15,155 bases of DNA from JAAYYM01 sp964483155 (GTDB taxonomy: Bacteria > Bacillota > Clostridia > Lachnospirales > Lachnospiraceae): contig CAZAAC010000051.1 in NCBI GenBank assembly GCA_964483155.1, positions 1 to 15,155 on the forward strand, written 5' to 3'. The translations under genes and the position numbers were made by a program. Positions 7,252 to 13,608 of the stretch are shown in pieces; positions within the stretch are counted from its first letter, which is position 1, and every line of letters begins with the position of its first letter. The notes below the pieces were generated by a model that made no database searches, was not told the origin of the DNA, and saw nothing but the letters and a program-made list of their open reading frames with translations.

Positions 7252-7878
7252 ATGCAGCAACGGGGTATATTGTTAGTGATATCAGGGTTTGCAGGTTCAG
7301 GAAAAGGAACACTGATGAAGGAATTGATGAACCGCTACAATAACTATGTGTTATCCATATCTGCAACTACGAGAGAGCCAAGACCAGGAGAAGTACATGG
7401 TAGGGAATACTTTTTTATCTCGAAAGAAAAATTTGAAGAGATGATTGAAAAAGATGAATTACTCGAACATGCGCAGTATGTGGGTAATTATTATGGAACT
7501 CCAAAATCTTATGTGGAAGAACAGATTTCTTCTGGCAAAGATGTTATACTGGAGATAGAAACGCAGGGAGGGCTCATTATTAAAGAGAAATTCCCAGATT
7601 CTCTGTTGTTGTTTGTAATGCCACCAAGTGTATCTGAACTGCACCGAAGACTTGTTGAGCGGGGTACGGAAACTGCTGCAGTGATCGCTTCTAGAATGGA
7701 ACGTGGCAGGCAGGAAGCAAAGGATATTGAAAAATATGACTATCTTGTAGTAAACGACAATATTTCAGAATGTGTAGAGAGAATCCATGGGACAATTGTC
7801 AGTGCGCACTTTACAACAAAGAGAAATAAAGACATCATTGAGAATATCGAAAAGGAATTTGAAACATTTTTAAATTAA
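7252..7878 (+). CDS. gmk: Guanylate kinase
   Basis: Converts GMP and ATP to GDP and ADP, an essential step in GTP supply. The protein is 208 residues, the typical length. The P-loop is GFAGSGKGT (residues 12-20; GxSGxGKGT is the more usual form), followed by ISATTREPRPGEVHGREYFF, the GMP-binding region, then AQYVGNYYGTP, the LEIETQGG segment (usually LEIDVQGA) and the lid-like RGTETAAVIASRME. The longest frame starts at 7198 within the yicC end; ATG 7252 is preferred because GGTGAG at 7240-7245 gives 6 bases of spacing and the protein then begins just ahead of the first beta strand. The 46-base gap after yicC holds a small hairpin (TGCATG 7212-7217 with CATGCA 7224-7229) but no gene. Firmicute Gmk enzymes are known targets of (p)ppGpp inhibition. 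Confidence 0.95.
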   Translation: MQQRGILLVISGFAGSGKGTLMKELMNRYNNYVLSISATTREPRPGEVHGREYFFISKEKFEEMIEKDELLEHAQYVGNYYGTPKSYVEEQISSGKDVILEIETQGGLIIKEKFPDSLLLFVMPPSVSELHRRLVERGTETAAVIASRMERGRQEAKDIEKYDYLVVNDNISECVERIHGTIVSAHFTTKRNKDIIENIEKEFETFLN

Positions 7879-7916
7879 AGCAATTATTATTTTCGAAGAA
7901 AACAGGAGGAATTAGT

Positions 7917-8159
7917 ATGTTACATCCGTCTTACACAGATTTAATGGAAGTAGTAAATAGTGAGGTAGAGGAAGGGGAACATCCCGTAGTAAACAGTAGA
8001 TATTCGATTGTGTTGGCTACAAGCAAGAGAGCGAGACAGATTATTAATGGAGCGCAGACCTTGGTGGATGCGAAAGGTAAAAAACCTTTATCAGTAGCGA
8101 TTGAGGAATTAAATACTGGCAAAGTAAAAATTGTCGGTGATGACGAGGATAAGCTATAG
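7917..8159 (+). CDS. rpoZ: DNA-directed RNA polymerase omega subunit
   Basis: Small subunit that wraps the beta-prime C-terminus and helps RNA polymerase assembly. The protein has 80 residues. It starts MLHPSYTDLM, as in many Clostridia, and has the family core NSRYSIVLATSKRARQIINGA (about residues 26-46), followed by KPLSVAIEELNTGKVKIV. The ribosome site AGGAGGA (7904-7910) is 6 bases from ATG 7917, the strongest in this operon, in keeping with an abundant small protein. The gmk-rpoZ pair is a conserved arrangement. rimO begins 1 base after its stop. Confidence 0.95.
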   Translation: MLHPSYTDLMEVVNSEVEEGEHPVVNSRYSIVLATSKRARQIINGAQTLVDAKGKKPLSVAIEELNTGKVKIVGDDEDKL

Positions 8160-8160
8160 A

Positions 8161-9489
8161 ATGAAAGTCATATTTGTATCTCTGGGGTGTGATAAAAACC
8201 TGGTGGATTCAGAAGTGATGTTGGGTCTCTTACATGACAGTGGTTATGAATTCACAGATGATGAGGCAGAAGCAGACGTAATTATTATTAATACGTGCTG
8301 CTTTATTCATGATGCCAAAGAAGAAAGTATTCAAATGATTTTGGATATGGCTGAATACAAAAACTCAGAAAAAGGGAAATGCAAGGCTCTGATCGTGGCT
8401 GGTTGTTTAGGACAGCGATATCAAGCTGAAATCGAGCAGGATATCCCAGAGGTGGATGCCATTGTAGGAACAACAGCCTATGATAAGATTGTTGAAGCAA
8501 TGGAATCAGTATTACAGGGGAAGAAAGAGAATCAATTTGCTTCCGTAGATGAATTGCCACTAGTAAATACAAAACGAATCCTCACAACTGGTGGGCATTA
8601 TGCATATTTAAAAATTGCCGAAGGCTGTGATAAGCACTGTACATATTGCATTATTCCAAAGCTGCGTGGACATTTCAGAAGTGTTCCCATGGAGCGTTTA
8701 ATAGAGGAAGCCACAGAATTGGTAGCTTTAGGTGTGAAAGAGTTGATCTTGATTGCGCAGGAGACTACTCTTTATGGGGTTGATTTATATGGAGAAAAGT
8801 CTTTGCCACAATTACTGAGAAAACTCGCTAAGATTGAGGGACTTTATTGGATCAGGCTCATGTACTGCTATCCAGAAGAAATTGATGATGCGTTAATTAG
8901 CGTTATTAAGGAAGAACCAAAAATATGTCATTATCTTGACTTGCCAATCCAGCATGCTTCTGATGCTATCCTAAAACGTATGGGCAGAAGAACAGACAGT
9001 GCTGCGCTTCGTGAAATTATATGGAAGTTACGTAGAGAAATACCTGATATTTGCCTACGGACAACCTTAATTACTGGATTTCCGGGTGAAAGTGAAGCAG
9101 ACCATGAAATACTAATGGATTTTGTGGATGACGTAGAATTTGAGAGACTGGGTGTGTTTACGTATTCACCAGAGGAAAATACGCCAGCAGCTGATATGGA
9201 TAACCAGGTGGCTGAAGAGCTGAAGGAAGATCGCCAAGCAGAATTAATGATGCTTCAACAAGAAATTGCTTTTGATAAGGCAATCGATATGGTAGGGTGT
9301 GAGATGTATGCCTTTGTTGAGGGAAAAGTTGTGGAAGAAAACGCTTATGTGGCTCGTACTTATATGGATGCACCTAATGTAGATGGCTATTTATTTGTCA
9401 AAACAGATGTTGAACTGATGAGTGGTGATTTTGTACGCGTAAAAATAACAGGAGCTCTTGAGTATGATTTAATTGGAGAACTTATATAA
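8161..9489 (+). CDS. rimO: Ribosomal protein uS12 methylthiotransferase RimO
   Basis: Radical SAM enzyme that adds a methylthio group to the conserved aspartate of ribosomal protein uS12 in the decoding centre. The 442 residues carry the three domains in order. The N-terminal MTTase domain starts VSLGCDKNLVDSE, typical of RimO rather than MiaB, with cluster ligands C10, one of the adjacent C46/C47 pair (family position NTCxF, so C46), and C82. The radical SAM core has CxxxCxxC at C156, C160 and C163 (GCDKHCTYCIIP), with LPIQHASDAILKRMGR further on. The last ~65 residues form a TRAM domain. The longer frame from TTG 8131 overlaps rpoZ; ATG 8161 gives the family N-terminus. With one base between genes and a distant GAGG (8145-8148), translational coupling to rpoZ is likely. 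Confidence 0.95.
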   Translation: MKVIFVSLGCDKNLVDSEVMLGLLHDSGYEFTDDEAEADVIIINTCCFIHDAKEESIQMILDMAEYKNSEKGKCKALIVAGCLGQRYQAEIEQDIPEVDAIVGTTAYDKIVEAMESVLQGKKENQFASVDELPLVNTKRILTTGGHYAYLKIAEGCDKHCTYCIIPKLRGHFRSVPMERLIEEATELVALGVKELILIAQETTLYGVDLYGEKSLPQLLRKLAKIEGLYWIRLMYCYPEEIDDALISVIKEEPKICHYLDLPIQHASDAILKRMGRRTDSAALREIIWKLRREIPDICLRTTLITGFPGESEADHEILMDFVDDVEFERLGVFTYSPEENTPAADMDNQVAEELKEDRQAELMMLQQEIAFDKAIDMVGCEMYAFVEGKVVEENAYVARTYMDAPNVDGYLFVKTDVELMSGDFVRVKITGALEYDLIGELI

Positions 9490-9511
9490 AACAATAGTAA
9501 GGGGGCTGTAT

Positions 9512-10048
9512 ATGAATCTACCTAATAAATTGACACTTTTAAGAGTATTGATGATTCCGTTTTTTGTGGTGTTTATGCTATGGAATATTGTTGGGGATAT
9601 GAGCAAATGGATTGCACTTTCTATTTTCATTTTAGCCAGTATGACAGACTGGCTGGACGGATACCTTGCAAGAAAGAATAACCTTGTAACAAACTTTGGG
9701 AAGTTTATGGATCCTTTGGCCGATAAGCTACTTGTGTGTGCAGCTATGATTTGCCTTATTCAGTTGGAAAAGTTATCTGCATGGATTGTCATTATTATAA
9801 TTAGCAGAGAATTTATTATCAGTGGTTTCCGTTTGATTGCTTCCGATAAAGGTGTTGTGATAGCAGCAAGCTATTGGGGAAAGTTCAAAACGGTATTTCA
9901 GATGATTATGATTATTTTGTTAATCGCTGATTTTCAAAATTATTTATTACAGAGCATAACAAACCTATGTGTATGGATTGCTCTTATACTGACAGTAGTA
10001 TCTTTGGTGGATTATTTATTTAAGAATAAAAAGATTATGTCTATGTAG
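9512..10048 (+). CDS. pgsA: CDP-diacylglycerol-glycerol-3-phosphate 3-phosphatidyltransferase
   Basis: Membrane enzyme that makes phosphatidylglycerol phosphate from CDP-diacylglycerol and glycerol 3-phosphate. The 178 residues show the full CDP-alcohol phosphotransferase motif: D46, D49-G50, A53-R54, G63, D67 and D71 (DWLDGYLAR ... GKFMDPLAD). The N-terminal MNLPNKLTLLRVLMIPFFV is typical of PgsA. Several hydrophobic segments (about residues 10-25, 32-45, 75-105 and 130-170) agree with a multi-span inner membrane protein. ATG 9512 has AGGGGG (9500-9505) 6 bases upstream; the longer frame from 9473 overlaps rimO and is rejected. The pgsA-cinA-recA order is widespread in Firmicutes. Specificity for glycerol phosphate over serine or other alcohols is inferred from context and similarity. 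Confidence 0.93.
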   Translation: MNLPNKLTLLRVLMIPFFVVFMLWNIVGDMSKWIALSIFILASMTDWLDGYLARKNNLVTNFGKFMDPLADKLLVCAAMICLIQLEKLSAWIVIIIISREFIISGFRLIASDKGVVIAASYWGKFKTVFQMIMIILLIADFQNYLLQSITNLCVWIALILTVVSLVDYLFKNKKIMSM

Positions 10049-10049
10049 C

Positions 10050-10070
10050 TGTCACTTTTTGAAAGTGACA
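10050..10070. other. Perfect 9-bp inverted repeat between pgsA and cinA
   Basis: TGTCACTTT (10050-10058), a 3-base TTG loop, then AAAGTGACA (10062-10070). It starts 2 bases after the pgsA stop and ends about 9 bases before the cinA ribosome site. Only three T residues follow, so it is a weak terminator at best; an RNA-processing or stability hairpin or a DNA operator are equally possible. Confidence 0.75.
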
Positions 10071-10093
10071 TTTCATAAAAGGAAGTGAAGACG

Positions 10094-11377
10094 ATGGTTG
10101 TAGAATTAATATCGGTGGGAACAGAATTACTGTTAGGAAATATTGTGAATACAAATGCTGCTTATTTAGCGGAAAAGTGTGCGATTCTTGGATTATCCTG
10201 TTATTATCAGAGTACGATAGGAGATAATGAAGATAGATTGATGGAGAGTGTACATACTGCTTTAGGTCGCGCAGATATCATTATTTTAGCAGGTGGACTT
10301 GGGCCAACAGGTGATGATCTTACAAAAGAGGTCGTAGCTAAAGTATTTCATAAAGAGATGTACATGGATGAGTATACGAAGGAGCAGATACAAGTATTAT
10401 TTGACAAGCGTGGTATAAAGATAACAGATAATAATTGGAAACAAGCTTTGATACCTGAAGGTGCGATTATTTTAAACAATGATAATGGAACTGCACCTGG
10501 TATTATCATTGAGGAAAATGGAAAAACAGTAGTTCTTCTTCCGGGACCGCCCAATGAACTTATCCCAATGTTTGAAAAAGATGTATATGACTTTTTAAAT
10601 AAAAAAACACCTAATACTATTTTTTCAAAAGTAGTAAAAATTTGCGGTATTGGAGAAAGCGCCGTAGAAGAAATAATTCGGGATTTGATGGAAACCTCTA
10701 ATCCGACAGTAGCGCCTTATGCAAAGACGGGTGAAGTTCACTTACGCGTAACGGCAATGGCAAAATGTGAAAAAGATGCAAAAAAAATTGTAAAACCAGT
10801 TGTAGAGGAGTTGAAAAGAAGAATCGGTTTTAATATTTATGCGACCGATTCTGCAGTAACGCTAGAGCAGACAGTCATAAAACTCCTTAGAAAAAATCAG
10901 TTAACACTGTCTACAGTAGAATCGTGTACGGGAGGTATGCTGGCGGCGAGACTTATCAATGTATCTGGGGCTTCTAAATCATTTCATGAAGGTATGATAA
11001 CCTATTCCAATAGAGCAAAACGAAAACATGCAGGTGTTAAAAAATCAACACTTTTGAAATATGGTGCGGTTAGCTCACAAGTGGCAAAAGAAATGGCAAT
11101 AGGAGGTGCACAGTCTGCGAAATCAGATGTGTCCATCGCCATTACAGGTATAGCAGGTCCAGACGGAGGTACCACAGAAAAACCTGTAGGACTTACATAC
11201 ATTGCATGCAATATCTGCGGAAAAGTGAGAGTAAAGGAGTACCATTTCAGCGGAAACAGAGCAAAAATAAGAGAAAATACTGTAGCGGCAGCATTAACAC
11301 TGACGCGCCTCTATCTGTTGGAATATCAAAATGATAATAACAATATAATTATTCTTGAAAAAACGAAAAAAAAATAA
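10094..11377 (+). CDS. cinA: CinA: competence/damage-inducible protein with NMN amidohydrolase domain
   Basis: Two-domain protein of 427 residues. The N-terminal MoaB/MogA-like (COG1058) domain opens MVVELISVGTELLLGNIVNTNA and has AGGLGPTGDDLTKE (about 66-79) and LLPGPPNEL; in this family it can act as an ADP-ribose or related pyrophosphatase. The C-terminal PncC-like domain, which in the family deamidates nicotinamide mononucleotide, has VESCTGG from residue 275, then ITYSNRAK and AITGIAGPDGGTTEKPVGL. Both domains look intact. ATG 10094 is chosen over GTG 10085 because GGAAG at 10081-10085 gives it 8 bases of spacing; the difference is three residues. Linkage to recA is conserved in many bacteria. 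In Streptococcus pneumoniae CinA binds RecA and is competence-induced; here recA has its own SOS-type promoter. Confidence 0.94.
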   Translation: MVVELISVGTELLLGNIVNTNAAYLAEKCAILGLSCYYQSTIGDNEDRLMESVHTALGRADIIILAGGLGPTGDDLTKEVVAKVFHKEMYMDEYTKEQIQVLFDKRGIKITDNNWKQALIPEGAIILNNDNGTAPGIIIEENGKTVVLLPGPPNELIPMFEKDVYDFLNKKTPNTIFSKVVKICGIGESAVEEIIRDLMETSNPTVAPYAKTGEVHLRVTAMAKCEKDAKKIVKPVVEELKRRIGFNIYATDSAVTLEQTVIKLLRKNQLTLSTVESCTGGMLAARLINVSGASKSFHEGMITYSNRAKRKHAGVKKSTLLKYGAVSSQVAKEMAIGGAQSAKSDVSIAITGIAGPDGGTTEKPVGLTYIACNICGKVRVKEYHFSGNRAKIRENTVAAALTLTRLYLLEYQNDNNNIIILEKTKKK

Positions 11378-11711
11378 TGAAGTATATATAAACATCTAAA
11401 TATTGCTTATAAATATAGCGCAGATTACGGTTGCCTGCATAAGAGATCTGTGCTATTATAATAGCATTAATGGATATTTGATAGAAACAGGTAGCAATCC
11501 AAATTTTTATTTCTGTTCGTTTTCTGGCAGTTCAGCCAATTTTTTCAAACAAGTGTATTTTTTTATTCTGCAATGGTATAAGAGAGTTTTATAGGACATA
11601 TAATATGAGAAAGTTATGACACAATGAATTTTGAAAAATGAAATTGAAATGGCAACCTATTTTTGAAAGTATTTATAAAGAAAAAAGATATAAAAAGCAG
11701 GCAAATATGGG
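11378..11711. other. Non-coding region between cinA and the recA promoter
   Basis: About 330 A+T-rich bases with no convincing gene; a 63-codon open frame at 11403-11594 has no ribosome site and no recognisable composition. It holds the overlapping inverted repeats at 11415-11466. A weak terminator-like element follows: TGGC (11525-11528), a 6-base loop, GCCA (11535-11538), then six T residues (11540-11545); with a 4-bp stem this is only a candidate end for the cinA transcript. Isolated TATAAT hexamers (11457-11462, 11599-11604) lack a -35 box at proper spacing. Confidence 0.6.
11415..11466 (+). other. Overlapping inverted repeats (alternative hairpins)
   Basis: ATAGCGCAGAT (11415-11425) pairs with ATCTGTGCTAT (11446-11456) as an 11-bp stem with one G-U pair if read as RNA, around a 20-base loop. 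The right arm also forms the left half of a second, perfect 16-bp palindrome, TGCTATTA-TAATAGCA (11451-11466). The two pairings cannot form together. No T-run follows. Function is unknown. Confidence 0.65.
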
Positions 11712-11740
11712 TTGACAAAATCGAACAGATGTTTTATCAT
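11712..11740 (+). promoter_or_regulatory. Sigma-A type promoter of recA-recX
   Basis: -35 TTGACA (11712-11717, perfect), 17-base spacer, -10 TATCAT (11735-11740, one mismatch). The expected start point is near 11747, giving a leader of about 34 bases. Two LexA-type boxes overlap the spacer and the start point. Confidence 0.88.
11722..11735 (+). promoter_or_regulatory. LexA-type SOS box 1 in the recA promoter spacer
   Basis: CGAACAGATGTTTT matches the Bacillus-type SOS operator CGAACRNRYGTTYG at every defined position except the last base. It lies between the -35 and -10 boxes and touches the -10, so bound LexA would block polymerase. Confidence 0.85.
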
Positions 11741-11746
11741 TTAATA

Positions 11747-11760
11747 AGAACAAACGTTCT
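11747..11760 (+). promoter_or_regulatory. LexA-type SOS box 2 at the recA start point
   Basis: AGAACAAACGTTCT contains the symmetric core GAAC-N4-GTTC (11748-11759) and deviates from the Bacillus SOS consensus only at the two outermost bases. Its centre is 25 bases from the centre of box 1, and it covers the predicted transcription start. Confidence 0.75.
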
Positions 11761-11780
11761 AACCGAAAAGGAGAGCTGAG

Positions 11781-12881
11781 ATGGAAAAGGAAGACAAATT
11801 AAAGGCACTGGATGCAGCACTGATGCACATTGAAAAGCAGTTTGGCAAAGGTGCAATTATGAAACTGGGCGATTCGGGAACAAATATGAATATAGAGACG
11901 ACCCCTACGGGTTCGTTAAGTTTAGATATTGCATTGGGACTTGGCGGTATTCCTAGAGGAAGAGTGATTGAAATATACGGACCAGAATCCAGCGGTAAGA
12001 CTACTGTAACACTACATATGATTGCAGAAGTTCAAAAACGAGGTGGTATTGCAGGCTTTATTGATGCAGAACATGCACTTGATCCCGTTTATGCAAAGAA
12101 TATTGGTGTAGATATTGATAACTTATATATATCCCAGCCTGATAATGGCGAGCAGGCTATGGAAATAACGGAAACTATGGTTAGGTCAGGAGCAGTTGAT
12201 ATAATAGTAGTTGACTCTGTGGCAGCACTGGTTCCGAAAGCAGAGATAGATGGAGATATGGGCGATTCTCATATGGGATTGCAGGCAAGACTTATGTCTC
12301 AGGCTCTTAGAAAGCTTACGGCTATTATTAGTAAATCAAATTGTACGGTTATTTTTATTAACCAATTACGTGAGAAGATAGGCGTTATGTTTGGAAATCC
12401 TGAGACCACAACAGGTGGACGTGCGCTTAAGTTCTATGCATCAGTGAGATTGGATGTTAGGAAGATAGAAACATTAAAGCAGGGTGGCGAAGTAATTGGA
12501 AATAGAACGAGAATTAAAGTTGTAAAAAATAAAATTGCCCCACCTTTTAGAGAAGCAGAGTTTGATATCATGTTTGGAGAAGGGATTTCTACAGTAGGGG
12601 ATATATTAGATTTAGCCGCAGATGTTAATATTATTAATAAAAGTGGTGCTTGGTATGCATATGATAACCAGAAGATTGGACAGGGGCGTGAAAACACAAA
12701 ACAATTTTTGAAAGAAAATCCAGTTATTTGTGCTGAGGTAGAAGAAAAAGTGCGTGTACATTTTGGACTGGAAGCTAGTAAGCAAGAAGCAGGTAAAAAA
12801 GCTGAAAAGACATCTACAAAGCCATCAAATGAGGTTGTTGCTACGAAAAAGACTTCAAAATCTGACAAGACGGAAGCATGA
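11781..12881 (+). CDS. recA: Recombinase RecA
   Basis: ATP-dependent strand-exchange protein that also stimulates LexA self-cleavage. The 366 residues include the N-terminal oligomerisation helix (KALDAALMHIEKQFGKGAIMKLG), Walker A GPESSGKTT (67-75), the DAEHALDP segment, Walker B-like IIVVDSVAALVP, loop L1 with DGDMGDSHMGLQARLMSQALRKL-type residues (split here over 19 positions), and loop L2 with INQLREKIGVMFGNPETTTGG. All look intact. The last ~33 residues are rich in Lys, Ser and Thr (nine Lys against five acidic residues), unlike the acidic tail of E. coli RecA. AAGGAG (11768-11773) sits 7 bases before ATG. Control by two LexA-type boxes indicates SOS induction. recX follows after 1 base. 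Confidence 0.97.
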   Translation: MEKEDKLKALDAALMHIEKQFGKGAIMKLGDSGTNMNIETTPTGSLSLDIALGLGGIPRGRVIEIYGPESSGKTTVTLHMIAEVQKRGGIAGFIDAEHALDPVYAKNIGVDIDNLYISQPDNGEQAMEITETMVRSGAVDIIVVDSVAALVPKAEIDGDMGDSHMGLQARLMSQALRKLTAIISKSNCTVIFINQLREKIGVMFGNPETTTGGRALKFYASVRLDVRKIETLKQGGEVIGNRTRIKVVKNKIAPPFREAEFDIMFGEGISTVGDILDLAADVNIINKSGAWYAYDNQKIGQGRENTKQFLKENPVICAEVEEKVRVHFGLEASKQEAGKKAEKTSTKPSNEVVATKKTSKSDKTEA

Positions 12882-12882
12882 T

Positions 12883-13500
12883 ATGCAATTAATTGTTACA
12901 AAGATTGAAGAGTATATAAAAAGTAAATATAAAATATATTTGAATGATGAATTCGCCTTTGTATTATACAAGGGTGAATTGCGTCGTTATGCAATAGAAT
13001 TGGGCGTAGTATTTACGGAAGAACTGCAGCATGAAATCATGGAAGTGGTTCTGACTAAGCGCGCGAAGTTAAGAGCAATGCATTTGCTTGAAAAAATTGA
13101 TCGGACTGAAGCAGATATACGTAGAAAACTGAGAGAAAATTTGTATCCAGAAGTAATTATAAATGTAGCTGTAGAATATGTGAAGCAGTATCATTATATT
13201 GACGATGAACGTTATGCAAAGAACTATATTCATTGTAAGGCAATGTCAATGAGTCAGCATGAAATTTGCAGGAAGTTATTGGAAAAAGGTGTTTCAAAAG
13301 ATATTATCAGTAAACAGTTGGACCTTGCCGAAGACAGAGATGCGGAATTAATAGGTAAATTGATTCGGAAACGTTGTAAGCAGGTAGAAGATTTATCCTA
13401 TCTGGAAAAGAATAAGTTATATGCATTTTTATATCATAAAGGATTTGCGATAGATAACATAGATAAGGCGCTTCGCTCGATTTCACTTGACATAACATAG
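12883..13500 (+). CDS. recX: RecA regulator RecX
   Basis: Small helical protein that in characterised species binds RecA filaments and limits (or in some cases promotes) their activity. The 205 residues show the tandem three-helix RecX repeats, with the characteristic LLEKIDRTEADIRRKLREN, then VEYVKQYHYIDDERYAKNYI and SQHEICRKLLEKGVSKDII. The open frame extends 43 codons upstream through recA (from 12754), but no ribosome site supports that and it would overlap recA; ATG 12883 leaves 1 base after the recA TGA. Only a weak purine stretch precedes it (CGGAAG, 12871-12876), so it is probably translated by coupling to recA, giving RecX in lower amount. It would be induced together with recA in the SOS response. 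The 3' end contains the likely -35 box for rny. Confidence 0.92.
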   Translation: MQLIVTKIEEYIKSKYKIYLNDEFAFVLYKGELRRYAIELGVVFTEELQHEIMEVVLTKRAKLRAMHLLEKIDRTEADIRRKLRENLYPEVIINVAVEYVKQYHYIDDERYAKNYIHCKAMSMSQHEICRKLLEKGVSKDIISKQLDLAEDRDAELIGKLIRKRCKQVEDLSYLEKNKLYAFLYHKGFAIDNIDKALRSISLDIT

Positions 13501-13515
13501 AAAACAGTATAAAAT
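13487..13515 (+). promoter_or_regulatory. Probable promoter of rny, starting inside recX
   Basis: -35 TTGACA (13487-13492, perfect) lies within the last codons of recX; after a 17-base spacer comes -10 TAAAAT (13510-13515, one mismatch). The expected start near 13522 gives a leader of about 87 bases. It would let rny be expressed independently of the SOS-regulated recA promoter. Confidence 0.65.
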
Positions 13516-13590
13516 TTACTTGTTGTAAATTCGTTTGTTAGAGTGTTTACATAACATTCTATATGGATAAAGTACAATGAAAATTTCATA

Positions 13591-13603
13591 AGGAGGTGCT
13601 CCT
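13591..13603 (+). promoter_or_regulatory. rny ribosome-binding site inside a small hairpin
   Basis: AGGAG (13591-13595), loop GTG, CTCCT (13599-13603): the Shine-Dalgarno AAGGAGGTG (13590-13598) forms one arm of a perfect 5-bp stem. About 12 bases separate GGAGG from ATG 13609, slightly longer than usual. The hairpin could mask the site and lower or regulate translation. Confidence 0.6.
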
Positions 13604-13608
13604 GTACC

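Noticed and set aside
11525..11545. Terminator after cinA
   Set aside because: The stem has only 4 bp (TGGC/GCCA) with six T residues; too weak to list as a terminator, so mentioned only in the region note.
11403..11594. 63-codon open frame between cinA and recA
   Set aside because: No ribosome-binding site, residue composition of translated A+T-rich DNA, and it runs through the hairpin region; no family resemblance.
12434..12868. 144-codon minus-strand frame opposite recA
   Set aside because: Shadow of the recA coding frame; Ser/Phe-rich sequence is what the reverse of Lys/Glu codons gives.
12754..12882. Upstream extension of the recX frame into recA
   Set aside because: It overlaps the conserved recA reading frame in another frame, has no ribosome site, and the RecX family does not have such a Lys/Arg-rich N-terminus.
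13546..13578. TTTACA with TACAAT as an rny promoter
   Set aside because: The spacer would be 21 bases, outside the usable range; the TTGACA-17-TAAAAT pair upstream is better.
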